The notes beneath the pieces are model-generated. The model searched no databases, had not been told where the DNA came from, and saw only the letters and a program-made list of their open reading frames with translations. The position numbers and the translations under genes were made by a program. This document shows positions 14,733 to 21,609 of a stretch of DNA of 21,609 nt, piece by piece. Source of the DNA: Planctomycetaceae bacterium UBA2671 (GTDB lineage: Bacteria; Planctomycetota; Planctomycetia; Planctomycetales; Planctomycetaceae); assembly GCA_002359185.1 (NCBI GenBank), contig DEML01000097.1, positions 25,352 to 46,960 of the forward strand, given 5' to 3'. The stretch's first letter is position 1. Each line of letters starts with the position of its first letter.

Positions 14733-15251
14733 AAATGGGTGGCACGCTCAGAACGAAGTGACGGGCGTGGAATATGCAATATTCTCTAATGTGCCCAGCA
14801 GTTAAATAAAAGCCAACTTTGGGTGGCCCCGAAAGATTCTTTCGGGGCGGCGCAGCCGTAAGAATCTTCTTGGACAACTCATATTCAATCTGAAAGCCTC
14901 TTATGGACTTCGTCCACCCAGATAGCGGAGCTATCTGGGCCACCCCGTGATTTCTCATGAACAGTCCGGAGTAGCCGCCACTTTGCTCAGCGAACTCCAC
15001 CTCGGCTGGAATCCGCTTGAATTTCCCTGCTGTCAATTCTTGTGTTAGGAAAGATTTCTTCCTCACCCGCAATGTCAGCCTATTTTCTCCAGTTTACCTA
15101 AGCGGAAGAGTCGGAAGTTTACAAAATTTCACTCATGTTTGGAGGAACTGAATCGATAACACTAATTACAGGAATGTTTACTATTTGAAGCGAATGTCTG
15201 GTCTGTCGGACTGAATCACTCTCCCCTCCCTCACAATCAAAAGGAATTGAA
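14733..15251. other. gene-free gap with nested hairpin element
   Basis: No gene is supported. The gap starts with GGGTGGCACGCTCAGAACG (14737 onward), which resembles a dispersed repeat, continues with the nested hairpin element at 14821-14945, and ends in about 300 bases of unremarkable sequence upstream of the autotransporter. AAGGA six bases before 15252 is the ribosome site of that gene. A minus-strand frame at 14581-15072 is a repeat artefact. Confidence 0.6.
14821..14945. repeat. nested palindromic element bounded by GGGTGGCCC / GGGCCACCC
   Basis: The outer 9-base arms are at 14821-14829 and 14937-14945. Just inside the left end is CCCCGAAAG-ATT-CTTTCGGGG (14827-14847). Just inside the right end is CCCAGATAGC-GGA-GCTATCTGGG (14917-14939). 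The three stems share bases with one another, so alternative folds are possible. It resembles a dispersed non-coding element. Confidence 0.75.
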
Positions 15252-16856
15252 ATGCCATTACACCATGGTAAATTCGTCAAACTGTTGCGAAAGTTTGCAA
15301 CACGCACTTGTTTAGGAGCAGGTGTAATTGCGGCTATGGGAGTAGCGGGCTGGCTGGAAGCAAATCCTGTTTATGGACAGACATTTGATTCTGGAGTCAT
15401 CAATATTCCAATCCCTGACAATGATCCTGCAGGAATATCCACGATAATAACAGCTCCAGCCGGAACGGGGCTCATTTCAGATGTCGATGTTCTGCTTAAT
15501 ATCAATCATACGTTTGTGGGAGATCTGATTTTCCGCATTACTTCACCAAATGGAACTTCAGTCAATATGCTGAATCTCCTGAGTGGTGGAGGCGATGGTG
15601 AAGATTTGATTGGATCATACCTGTTTGATGATGAATCATTAAATACTGTGCCGACCAGCCTTGGCATTGTCAATCCGCCAATTCCTCCTGGTGATTATCA
15701 ATCAGAGGAACTTTTGTCGGCTTTTGATGGTGAGATTGCCGACGGAGACTGGACCCTGTTCATTTCCGACAATGCCGGGGCAGACCTTGGGACACTCAAC
15801 TTCTGGCAACTGATTCTGACAGCCTCTCCAACGGGCGGAGAAATTTTCGGAACTGCGGCTCAGGCGAATGTTCAGAACACGAATTTACAATATCGGATGC
15901 TGCGAGATCAGGTTTCGACAGCCTTTCGAGATTCTCAGGGTGGGAACGGCTTTGCATTCACCTATCCTCTCGAACCGGGTCAGGAACAGACTCCGATGCA
16001 GCTGTCTCGATTCAACAATGAAGACCTCATTGTGCGAGGACAGTGCTGCACCGATTCCACGTACGGAATGAACGGCTGGGTCGCTGGTTATGGTCTTGGT
16101 GGTCAATTGGAGCCCAAAGGTGGGTCCGGAAGTCTGAACTACTCAGCTGCTGGTGGTCAGTTTGGTCTTCATCAGTATCGTGGTTGCGACACCATGACCG
16201 GACTCTTCGGTGGATACAATCATCAGGATGTCCGCGTCTCGACCAACAACTCTTCTTCAGATATTGACAGCGGAGTGCTCGGTGGTTTCATTCGCCATGG
16301 TTGCGATCAATACCTCCTTCTGGCTGGCTCACTCGGCTATGACGACTACGAGACAATTCGCGGGACCGCAGCTGGCGATACCGAGGGGATTCAAGGCTCA
16401 CTCTTCCTGGAAGGGGGCCGAACTCGACGCTTAGGACGTGTCGATGTCACACCGAATGCGGCTCTGCAATATGTGGGACTTTACCAGAACAGTTTCACAG
16501 AAACTGGTATCGGAGCAACTAATGTGAGCGGAATCGGAACTCACTCGCTCAGAAGTCTGATCGGAGTCGATGTCGATACCCGCCAGCGACAGACCGATTT
16601 CGGACTCGTCAGTTTCGAAGCCAGCGGCCATTGGATGCACGAGTATCTCGATACGAATTCATCTGTGACAACTGGCGTAGGTGGCACGAACTTTATCAGT
16701 AACGGTCTCGACTTCGGCCGCGAATGGGCCATCATTGGAACCGGTCTTCGACTGCAACGTTCGGCACAACTCTCCTTCTTTGCCGACTACGATTTGCAAA
16801 TCAACAGTCGCCAGGAATTCCACACCGCCAGCGGGGGAATGCTGTATCAGTTTTAA
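15252..16856 (+). CDS. autotransporter with proprotein-convertase P domain
   Basis: Seen: 534 residues. A basic N-terminus with a signal peptide ends near VYG (42). Residues about 44-190 match a P/Homo-B domain (NHTFVGDLIFRITSPNGTS, GDWTLFISDNAGADLGTLNFW), a beta-sandwich usually attached to subtilisin-like proteases but here without a protease. After a linker, residues about 265-534 alternate short hydrophobic strands with Gly/Asn turns and end in YQF, as in outer-membrane autotransporter barrels. Role: the barrel probably inserts in the outer membrane and displays or exports the P domain. A Cys pair (QCCTD) sits at the start of the barrel region. AAGGA precedes the ATG. It is transcribed alone. 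Family placement is good; the ligand or partner is unknown. Confidence 0.82.
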   Translation: MPLHHGKFVKLLRKFATRTCLGAGVIAAMGVAGWLEANPVYGQTFDSGVINIPIPDNDPAGISTIITAPAGTGLISDVDVLLNINHTFVGDLIFRITSPNGTSVNMLNLLSGGGDGEDLIGSYLFDDESLNTVPTSLGIVNPPIPPGDYQSEELLSAFDGEIADGDWTLFISDNAGADLGTLNFWQLILTASPTGGEIFGTAAQANVQNTNLQYRMLRDQVSTAFRDSQGGNGFAFTYPLEPGQEQTPMQLSRFNNEDLIVRGQCCTDSTYGMNGWVAGYGLGGQLEPKGGSGSLNYSAAGGQFGLHQYRGCDTMTGLFGGYNHQDVRVSTNNSSSDIDSGVLGGFIRHGCDQYLLLAGSLGYDDYETIRGTAAGDTEGIQGSLFLEGGRTRRLGRVDVTPNAALQYVGLYQNSFTETGIGATNVSGIGTHSLRSLIGVDVDTRQRQTDFGLVSFEASGHWMHEYLDTNSSVTTGVGGTNFISNGLDFGREWAIIGTGLRLQRSAQLSFFADYDLQINSRQEFHTASGGMLYQF

Positions 16857-17000
16857 TTGAACTGATGTGAACTGCGAAAATCACTTTCCTAATATTCGGG
16901 GGTACTCTACATCAGTGGAGGCCCCCGAAAGTATTTAATGATGTACAAGTTCTTTACCGCTGGGAAATTTCACCAGAGAATGTGGACCTCAGGCAGTAGT

Positions 17001-17022
17001 TTAGACCATTTTCAAATGGTTT
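17001..17022. repeat. TTAGACCATT...AAATGGTTT hairpin, copy 2
   Basis: CCATTT-TC-AAATGG forms the stem. The flanks are shared with 4916-4936 while the loop differs, as expected when pairing is maintained by compensation. Confidence 0.5.
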
Positions 17023-17160
17023 CTGCAGTCGCATGAGCATCAAGGGACCATAAAACACGGGGTTTGCTCCTGCCGTACTCTGCAGTTAATAATTGAAAAT
17101 GCACTAGAAGTTACGCGTTTTGCAGTTTTAAGAATTAAAATTCGATCAACATAATTTTGC

Positions 17161-17184
17161 CACGGCTCTGTGAGCCGTGTTTTT
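17161..17184 (+). terminator. intrinsic terminator made from the CACGGCTC repeat
   Basis: CACGGCTC-TGT-GAGCCGTG is an 8-bp perfect stem followed by TTTTT, reading on the plus strand after the autotransporter gene. The stem belongs to the same family as the inverted pair at 20710-20804, so a dispersed palindrome seems to serve as a terminator here. Confidence 0.6.
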
Positions 17185-17248
17185 CAGTGTTTTTACATCA
17201 TGAATGATAGAAGAAAATAAGATCACGCAATGCACGCCGCTGTTTCTA

Positions 17249-17908
17249 TTACCACCACATCTCATCCATTGTCTCAAGATGCGAGGCATTTCGACGAATA
17301 ACGTATGATCTGTTAGACCTCGATGCAATGAGTTCAGCTAGTGGTCGATTAATCTCAATCAGTCTGTCTTCGCTGATGGACTTTCGACGAAACCTGACTT
17401 CAGCAGGTCTATAGATTTGATCGTAATTAATCAAAATTCGCCTTGGCTTCTTTTGCGTTGTCACAACGATAGAAATATGACAAGTCCAATGACTTTTGTA
17501 TAAATACGTTACTAATTCAATCGATTCGATGCTTGAGATACTTGTGCTGAGTGTCTTACCAGGCATGCCTTGAAAGCAGAGCTCTCTTTCCCCAAAGACA
17601 AATACCCGTGGAGACAAACAATGAATGCACCATAATCCGAATAATCTAACAAAAAAAATAGCAACACAGGATGGTAGAATAATAACAATTGCCACAACAA
17701 CTAAGTTATTTTCATTTATCGTCTGTAGTTCCTGAGGAATGCGAAAGATAATCCAGCAAAGCAATGCAAAGAAAGGCGAACCGCATATCAACGCAAAAAT
17801 GCTTAATGCATAGCGTGATTGGCATCGTATAACCAGCTCATCTGCGCTGTTCAGACCTGCCTGTATTCGAAAAGCTTCAAACTGAATTTGTTTAATGTCA
17901 TTCGACAT
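17249..17908 (-). CDS. hypothetical protein with two membrane segments
   Basis: Not recognised. Seen: 219 residues with two hydrophobic helices (about 33-55 and 69-93) separated by a short polar loop. A C-terminal soluble part of about 125 residues alternates strands (RVFVFGERELCFQG, SIESIELVTY, HISIVVTTQKKPRRILINY) and ends in a basic helix. The arrangement resembles membrane proteins with a C-terminal PH-like domain, but that is only a resemblance. The ATG at 17908 has no clear ribosome site. The gene and its flanks are noticeably richer in A and T than the neighbours and use codons such as ATA and AGA-type triplets more often, so transfer is possible. It stands alone, convergent with the autotransporter gene. 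That it is a real gene is likely; its function is unknown. Confidence 0.6.
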   Translation of the reverse strand: MSNDIKQIQFEAFRIQAGLNSADELVIRCQSRYALSIFALICGSPFFALLCWIIFRIPQELQTINENNLVVVAIVIILPSCVAIFFVRLFGLWCIHCLSPRVFVFGERELCFQGMPGKTLSTSISSIESIELVTYLYKSHWTCHISIVVTTQKKPRRILINYDQIYRPAEVRFRRKSISEDRLIEINRPLAELIASRSNRSYVIRRNASHLETMDEMWW

Positions 17909-17981
17909 AGAACATTCACTTTTGAATGAGAATTGTCACAACAGGTCCAAACAAATTCATCGTATCGATGGACTCTGAGTC

Positions 17982-18069
17982 GTGATTGTTGGGCTAGCCG
18001 TAGTCGTAACCAAACAATCACTACGATTAACTCACAATCGCTGGGTTACGATTCGCTAATCCAACCTGC
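17982..18069. repeat. inverted repeat and GGGTTACGATTCGCTAATCC element
   Basis: GTGATTGTT (17982-17990) is inverted at 18013-18021. Beyond it, GGGTTACGATTCGCTAATCC (18043-18062) with CAACCTGC attached matches the form of a very widespread bacterial dispersed repeat ('ggttacgcttcgctaaccc' type). The gap is downstream of purA; no intrinsic terminator with a T run was found for purA. Confidence 0.55.
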
Positions 18070-18117
18070 TTCGCCTGGACGACCCTATTGCCTCGTGATG
18101 CGAAAACACGATTCGAT

Positions 18118-19398
18118 TTATTCCAGAATCGTCTGTTCGCGATCTGGTCCCACTGACACGATTTCCACGGGTACGCCGACCAGATCGGAAACGACTTTCA
18201 CGTATTCCATCGCTTCGGGGGGAAGGTCGCTCATTGAGCGGACGCCGCAAATGTCGGTTTGCCAGCCTTTGAGGGTCCGATAAATCGGTTTGGCGGCAGC
18301 CAGGTCATCGATCTGACTTGGGAATGTTTCTGTTCGTTTGCCGTTGATTTCGTAGGCTTCGCAGATCTTCAGTTCAGGAAGTTTACTCAGCACATCGAGC
18401 AGCATGACTGCCAGGCAATCGACTCCGCTCACCTCGGCTCCGTACTTTGTGGCAACGGCATCCAGCCAGCCGCAACGTCGGGGGCGACCTGTTACAGTGC
18501 CGTATTCGTTGCCTTCATCGCGAATGTGCTGGCCGGTTTCATCTTTTAATTCGGTTGGACATGGTCCGCCGCCAACTCGAGTGGTGTAAGCTTTCACGAT
18601 GCCGATCATTCGACTGATGTGTCGTTCCGGGACACCCGATCCCGAATGGATACCCGCTCCCGAACTGTTCGAGGAGGTGACGAACGGGAAGGTTCCGTGA
18701 TCGATATCGAGCAGGCTTCCCTGAGCTCCTTCAAATAGCAACCGGCGGCCTGCTTTGATTTGTGTGTGCAGATAAGCCGTGGTATCGGTGATATGTTTTT
18801 CCAGTTTTTTGCCGAGTTCAATATACTCGTCAATCAATTCCTCGGCTTTGAACGCAACATGTTCTGGGTCGAAAGCTGAGAGCAATTGATTTTTGAACGC
18901 GACAATCTCCGGCAGTTTCTGCTTGAGGACATCGGGGCGAATCAAATCTCCTACGCGAATGGCATGGGTTCGCCCGGCTTTTTCGCGATAGGCATAGCCG
19001 ATGCCCCGCATTGTGGTGCCGATCGCGTCGTCGCCGCGGAGTTTTTCGTAGATGATTTCCTCAGCCATGTGGTAAGGAAAAATGACATGGGCGCGATCGC
19101 TGATCAGCAGATCTTCGCCAATTTCAACTCCCTGAGATTCCACCCCCGCAATTTCTTTAAGGAGCGCCGCTGGATTAATCACGACGCCGTTGGCGATGAC
19201 GGACGTCACACCGGGACGCAAAACTCCAGCCGGCAGGAGGGAGAGCTTAAATGTTTTTCCATCAAATTTGACGGTATGACCAGCGTTGTTTCCGCCCAGA
19301 TACCGCACGACAATTTCGTGCTGATCGGTCAGAAGATCAACGATTTTTCCCTTGGCTTCATCGCCCCATTGTAACCCAACCACAGCTGTTGCAGACAC
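18118..19398 (-). CDS. purA: adenylosuccinate synthetase
   Basis: Seen: 426 residues, normal for the family. The start is GTG at 19398, with GGGAAGAG upstream; the next usable starts lie beyond the catalytic motif. The GTP/catalytic loop reads QWGDEAKGK (10-18, catalytic Asp13; the usual GDEGKGK has Gly at 15). His41 is in NNAGHTV, the IMP-binding region is GTTMRGIGYAYREK (128-140), then EGAQGSLLDIDHGTFPFVTSSN, RVGGGPCPTEL and GRPRRCGWLDA. Role: GTP-dependent conversion of IMP and aspartate to adenylosuccinate, the first committed step to AMP, in the cytosol. Transcribed alone. Small motif departures (Ala15, Met130, Tyr135) do not touch the catalytic Asp/His pair, so it should be active. Confidence 0.97.
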   Translation of the reverse strand: MSATAVVGLQWGDEAKGKIVDLLTDQHEIVVRYLGGNNAGHTVKFDGKTFKLSLLPAGVLRPGVTSVIANGVVINPAALLKEIAGVESQGVEIGEDLLISDRAHVIFPYHMAEEIIYEKLRGDDAIGTTMRGIGYAYREKAGRTHAIRVGDLIRPDVLKQKLPEIVAFKNQLLSAFDPEHVAFKAEELIDEYIELGKKLEKHITDTTAYLHTQIKAGRRLLFEGAQGSLLDIDHGTFPFVTSSNSSGAGIHSGSGVPERHISRMIGIVKAYTTRVGGGPCPTELKDETGQHIRDEGNEYGTVTGRPRRCGWLDAVATKYGAEVSGVDCLAVMLLDVLSKLPELKICEAYEINGKRTETFPSQIDDLAAAKPIYRTLKGWQTDICGVRSMSDLPPEAMEYVKVVSDLVGVPVEIVSVGPDREQTILE

Positions 19399-19711
19399 AA
19401 GACTCTTCCCGTTATTGATACGAATTTCACGGCAAAATAAAAACGCCGGTCAGCATTCTGGAATGCCAAATCCGACGTCGCGATACAACAGTCTAACCAG
19501 CCTGCCCCTCAGACTCCAGCGTTTCTCCTGCGAGAAATCCAGAGCTTCTCAAAACCGAGGCCTCAGGAGACCTCAAGGCAACTGCACAAATAGCCATTCG
19601 GTTTATTAAGATTACTCTCAGTCTGCGGCTTTACAAACGCCTTATGATGTTGGACGATATTTTACGAATCCATTCCAGGAACATTTCGATCCATAACAGG
19701 CATAACAACTT
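19399..19711. other. divergent gap between purA and the isomerase-like gene
   Basis: No gene, hairpin terminator or dispersed repeat stands out in these 313 bases. The short complementary pair GGCAAAATAAAAACGCC-like segment near 19432 is too weak to call. Promoters for both genes are expected here, but no hexamer pair is convincing. Confidence 0.4.
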
Positions 19712-20620
19712 ATGAATACATTTTTCTCAAGACGCTCATTCCTGACAACGTCCGCTGCGGCAGCCGCAGCCGGTTTATTTTTGCCGAATCCCCTAATGGC
19801 GATCGAACCATTCGCCCGGAAAGAGCCGGGACCAATGAAGTTGTCACTGGCCGCCTATTCCTTTCGCAAAGAATTGACCGCTCAAAAAGACAAACCCGCA
19901 GAAATGACTCTGTTCGATCTGGTCGATTACTGTCGCGCTCAGGATGTGCCGGGGGTTGAGTTGACCTCTTATTATTTCCCGACTGATTTTGATGCAGACT
20001 ATCTGCTCAAACTCAAACAACATTGTCACACGGCTGGCATCAGCATTTCCGGCGGTGCGATCCGTAACGATTTTTGTGTCGAACCCTCAAAATTGCAGGC
20101 TCAGCTTGATGAAGTCGAAAAGTGGATCAAAGCTTATGCCATTCTGGGAGCACCAGCCATCCGTATTTTCGCCGGCAATGTGCAGAAAGGATCTTCCCCT
20201 GAAGAAGCGATCCAGAGATGCGCGGCTGCCTGCAATACCGCCTGTGAAATCGCTGCTCAATATGGTGTCTTTCTGGCTCTGGAAAATCATGGTGGAATCA
20301 CTGCAGTTCCCGAAGACATGCTGCAAATCGTCAATCAGGTTGAATCTCCCTGGTTCGGTGTCAATTTCGATTCCGGCAACTTCAAGAACTTTGATAATAC
20401 TTATGCTGAGTTGGCGAAGATCGCACCGTATGCCGTCAATGCTCAGGTGAAAGTTGAAATCTGGCAGGGAGGAAATAAAGTTCCAGCCGATTTGAGCAAG
20501 ATTGTCAATGTTCTCAATGAAGCCAACTACGGCGGCTGGGTCGCTTTGGAATATGAAGCTGCCGATCCACCCAAAGAAGAGATTCCCATCTGGCTGGCAC
20601 AGCTGAAAACTTTGCTGTAA
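19712..20620 (+). CDS. Tat-exported sugar phosphate isomerase/epimerase-like TIM barrel
   Basis: Seen: 302 residues. A twin-arginine signal (SRRSFLTTSAAAAAAG, ending near LMA at 30) precedes an AP-endonuclease-2/xylose-isomerase-like TIM barrel: KLSLAAYSFRKEL, VPGVELTSYYFP, ISGGAIRNDF, APAIRIFAGN, FLALENHGG, FGVNFDSGNF, WVALEYE. Probable metal ligands are Glu191, Asp220 and Glu280. The usual His of the 'HxKD' strand is replaced by Gln245 in NAQVKVEI, so the metal site may differ. Known: planctomycetes have many exported members, with proposed roles in polysaccharide-derived sugar conversion. Inferred: a periplasmic sugar isomerase or epimerase; substrate unknown. The ATG at 19712 has only a weak ribosome site. 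Transcribed alone. Confidence 0.88.
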   Translation: MNTFFSRRSFLTTSAAAAAAGLFLPNPLMAIEPFARKEPGPMKLSLAAYSFRKELTAQKDKPAEMTLFDLVDYCRAQDVPGVELTSYYFPTDFDADYLLKLKQHCHTAGISISGGAIRNDFCVEPSKLQAQLDEVEKWIKAYAILGAPAIRIFAGNVQKGSSPEEAIQRCAAACNTACEIAAQYGVFLALENHGGITAVPEDMLQIVNQVESPWFGVNFDSGNFKNFDNTYAELAKIAPYAVNAQVKVEIWQGGNKVPADLSKIVNVLNEANYGGWVALEYEAADPPKEEIPIWLAQLKTLL

Positions 20621-20709
20621 TGCGGTAATACATGCAGGAAACGCGAGTTTTGAAGTTGCACTCTTTTTACGGTGGAACAATAAAACACAAAATAAACTCA
20701 CTTTGATGG

Positions 20710-20804
20710 TGCCACGGTTCTGTGAGCCGTGCTTCGGGACTTAATCTCTTCCCGTCGCACATATGAAATTGACACGAATTTACACATCTCACAGAGCCGT
20801 GGCA
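20710..20804. repeat. inverted pair of the TGCCACGG(C/T)TCTGTGAG repeat
   Basis: The left arm 20710-20726 and right arm 20788-20804 match at 16 of 17 paired positions. The left arm also continues into GCCGTG to form its own small hairpin (CACGGTTC-TGT-GAGCCGTG, one wobble). The same core occurs at 17161-17179 as a terminator stem. Confidence 0.75.
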
Positions 20805-20832
20805 CACATCACATGACATTTAGCAATAGTTA

Positions 20833-20940
20833 GACAAGTCGGGTCCGCTGTGCGTGCCATTTGTTGGATCAAACGATTCCTGAGACGATAATCGCACAAG
20901 AGGACGGTCCGCACAGCGGACCCTACTGCTCTGGCTTGTC
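20833..20940. repeat. inverted element GACAAG..GGGTCCGCTGTGCG
   Basis: Outer arms GACAAG (20833-20838) and CTTGTC (20935-20940) enclose perfect 14-base arms at 20841-20854 and 20910-20923. The right arm has an alternative local hairpin GGTCCGC-ACA-GCGGACC (20906-20922). CCTAC context follows, as in the 10666 palindrome, suggesting related dispersed elements. Confidence 0.75.
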
Positions 20941-20969
20941 CAGCAGTGTTTTTTACGTTTGGCGATTCT

Positions 20970-21471
20970 TCACATAAACAAACTTGTCAGCCATTCAAAA
21001 CACTGCACAGCGGCTGGATCTGCATTGCGGGTATCCCAGACATGATCGCCCCACCCGAGTTGAGCAAGGACATAACGGCCATAGGCCACTTGTCCGATCG
21101 CCATGTGACCGATGACAATCTGACCTAATCCGAAAAATGCTGAAATTCCCAGTTGCCCAATTGCGACCAAACCCGTTGTCGCCTGACCGATTCCAAACAA
21201 AACTCCCAGCGATAATTGGCCGAATGTAATCAAACCACATGCGATCTGTCCGCAGGCAATGACTCCGTAAGCGCGGCGTCCGACCGCGATCACTCCTTTT
21301 GCCGGAAGTCCTGTGATAAACAGGCATCCCCAGCCAGGTCGCATGAGAGATATATTCTTCGAACGAAGTCCCGTTCTCGTACACAAATCGTTTCAGGATG
21401 CCGTTCTGCGACTCAATGATTTCGAATTCAATTTCCTCCAGAGACATACTTCGAGTCTGAGTTATATTCAT
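20970..21471 (-). pseudogene. glycine-pentad repeat protein gene, apparently frameshifted
   Basis: Seen: two overlapping minus-strand frames that together make one sensible protein. The first starts at 21471 (or Met9 at 21447) and gives MSLEEIEFEIIESQNG and SFEEYISHATWLGMPVYH, then degenerates into Arg/Cys-rich noise. The second, one base out of phase, takes over at about 21297-21324 with AKGVIAVGRRAYGVIACGQ and continues to the stop at 20970. The second part repeats a hydrophobic pentad with Gly every fifth residue, about fifteen times. The family is not one I can name, though similar proteins are familiar from planctomycetes. A run of four A on the coding strand (21297-21300) is the simplest place for a one-base insertion. 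Alternatives are a sequencing error or recoding; a single mutation is most likely. Confidence 0.6.
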
Positions 21472-21588
21472 AAAACATGCCCCTGTGGAAGGAGTGGAGT
21501 TTCGATTGCGACACGTATTCGTGATGCTTGAGCCGGGGTGGTTTCGAATAGGGAGAGAAACTCTATGAGGAAGCCATCTCGGCAGCTT

Positions 21589-21606
21589 GGTGCGTCAGGA
21601 CGCACC
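21589..21606. repeat. palindrome GGTGCGTCAGGACGCACC, copy 2
   Basis: Identical over 18 bases to 10666-10683, again followed by CTA before the window ends. The element may continue past the edge. Confidence 0.75.
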
Positions 21607-21609
21607 CTA

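Larger units (their letters stand above)
16857..17248. other. convergent gap with three hairpins
   Basis: No gene is supported. TTCGGGGG (16895-16902) and CCCCCGAA (16922-16929) form an 8-bp stem shortly after the autotransporter stop but lack a T run. The second TTAGACCATT hairpin is at 17001-17022, and the intrinsic terminator is at 17161-17184. Base composition becomes more AT-rich from about 17080. Confidence 0.55.
20621..20969. other. gene-free gap holding two inverted-repeat elements
   Basis: No gene. It contains the CACGGTTC inverted pair (20710-20804) and the GGGTCCGCTGTGCG element (20833-20940). Neither stem is followed by a T run, so neither is an obvious terminator for the convergent genes on both sides. 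Confidence 0.6.

Noticed and set aside
14581..15072. 163-codon minus-strand frame
   Set aside because: It overlaps the end of the PLP enzyme antisense and runs through the palindromic element; no family features.
16895..16929. TTCGGGGG/CCCCCGAA stem as an autotransporter terminator
   Set aside because: No T run follows the stem; the stem at 17161 is a better terminator candidate.
20995..21296. Second half of the 158-codon frame as genuine C-terminal sequence
   Set aside because: After about 21300 this frame is Arg/Cys-rich noise, while the neighbouring frame carries the regular glycine pentads.

Overview
The window looks like a piece of a planctomycete chromosome (order Planctomycetales, roughly even base composition, no closer placement possible). 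Evidence: a secreted peroxidase carrying the planctomycete 'LEPR-XLL'-type N-terminal motif (VEACEQRMLLSG), an outer-membrane autotransporter, an incomplete set of tad/cpa pilus genes separated by long gaps, and intergenic regions packed with short palindromic repeat families typical of this phylum (one of them gives the 'NPTRQRG' translation artefact). No tRNA, rRNA, CRISPR array, transposase or complete phage module was seen.

Layout. 1-1083 (minus): a short DnaA-family protein (AAA+ plus DNA-binding domain only). It is divergent from 1430-3895 (plus), an animal-type haem peroxidase ending in RTX calcium-binding repeats, which is closed by a strong terminator at 4033-4066. 4364-10245 (plus): four Tad (tight adherence, Flp pilus) genes in the order cpaA (prepilin peptidase), cpaB, cpaC (secretin), cpaE (receiver-like plus ParA/MinD-like ATPase). 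The motor ATPase, platform proteins and pilin are absent from the window. 10749-11357 (minus): rpsD with a leader containing two hairpins and a good terminator. 11804-13465 (plus): a fusion of a SCO-type copper chaperone with a CtaM/DUF420 membrane domain, followed by a small Cys/Met-rich membrane protein; together they suggest a cytochrome-oxidase maturation unit. 13572-14732 (plus): a trans-sulfuration-family PLP enzyme. 15252-16856 (plus): an autotransporter with a proprotein-convertase P domain as passenger. 17249-17908 (minus): an AT-rich orphan membrane protein. 18118-19398 (minus): purA, starting at GTG. 19712-20620 (plus): a Tat-exported sugar phosphate isomerase/epimerase-like TIM barrel. 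20970-21471 (minus): a gene with glycine-pentad repeats, apparently broken by one frameshift.

Most genes are single units separated by 100-500 base gaps. The plausible multi-gene units are the cpa run and the SCO-DUF420 pair. Almost every large gap holds one or more inverted-repeat elements; at least ten distinct families are visible, several present two or more times within 21.6 kb. The most noteworthy items are the SCO-CtaM fusion with its Cys-rich neighbour, the DnaA paralogue with altered Walker B and DNA-contact residues, the lysine-less Walker A of CpaE, the frameshifted pentad-repeat gene, and the density of palindromic repeats without a visible transposase.
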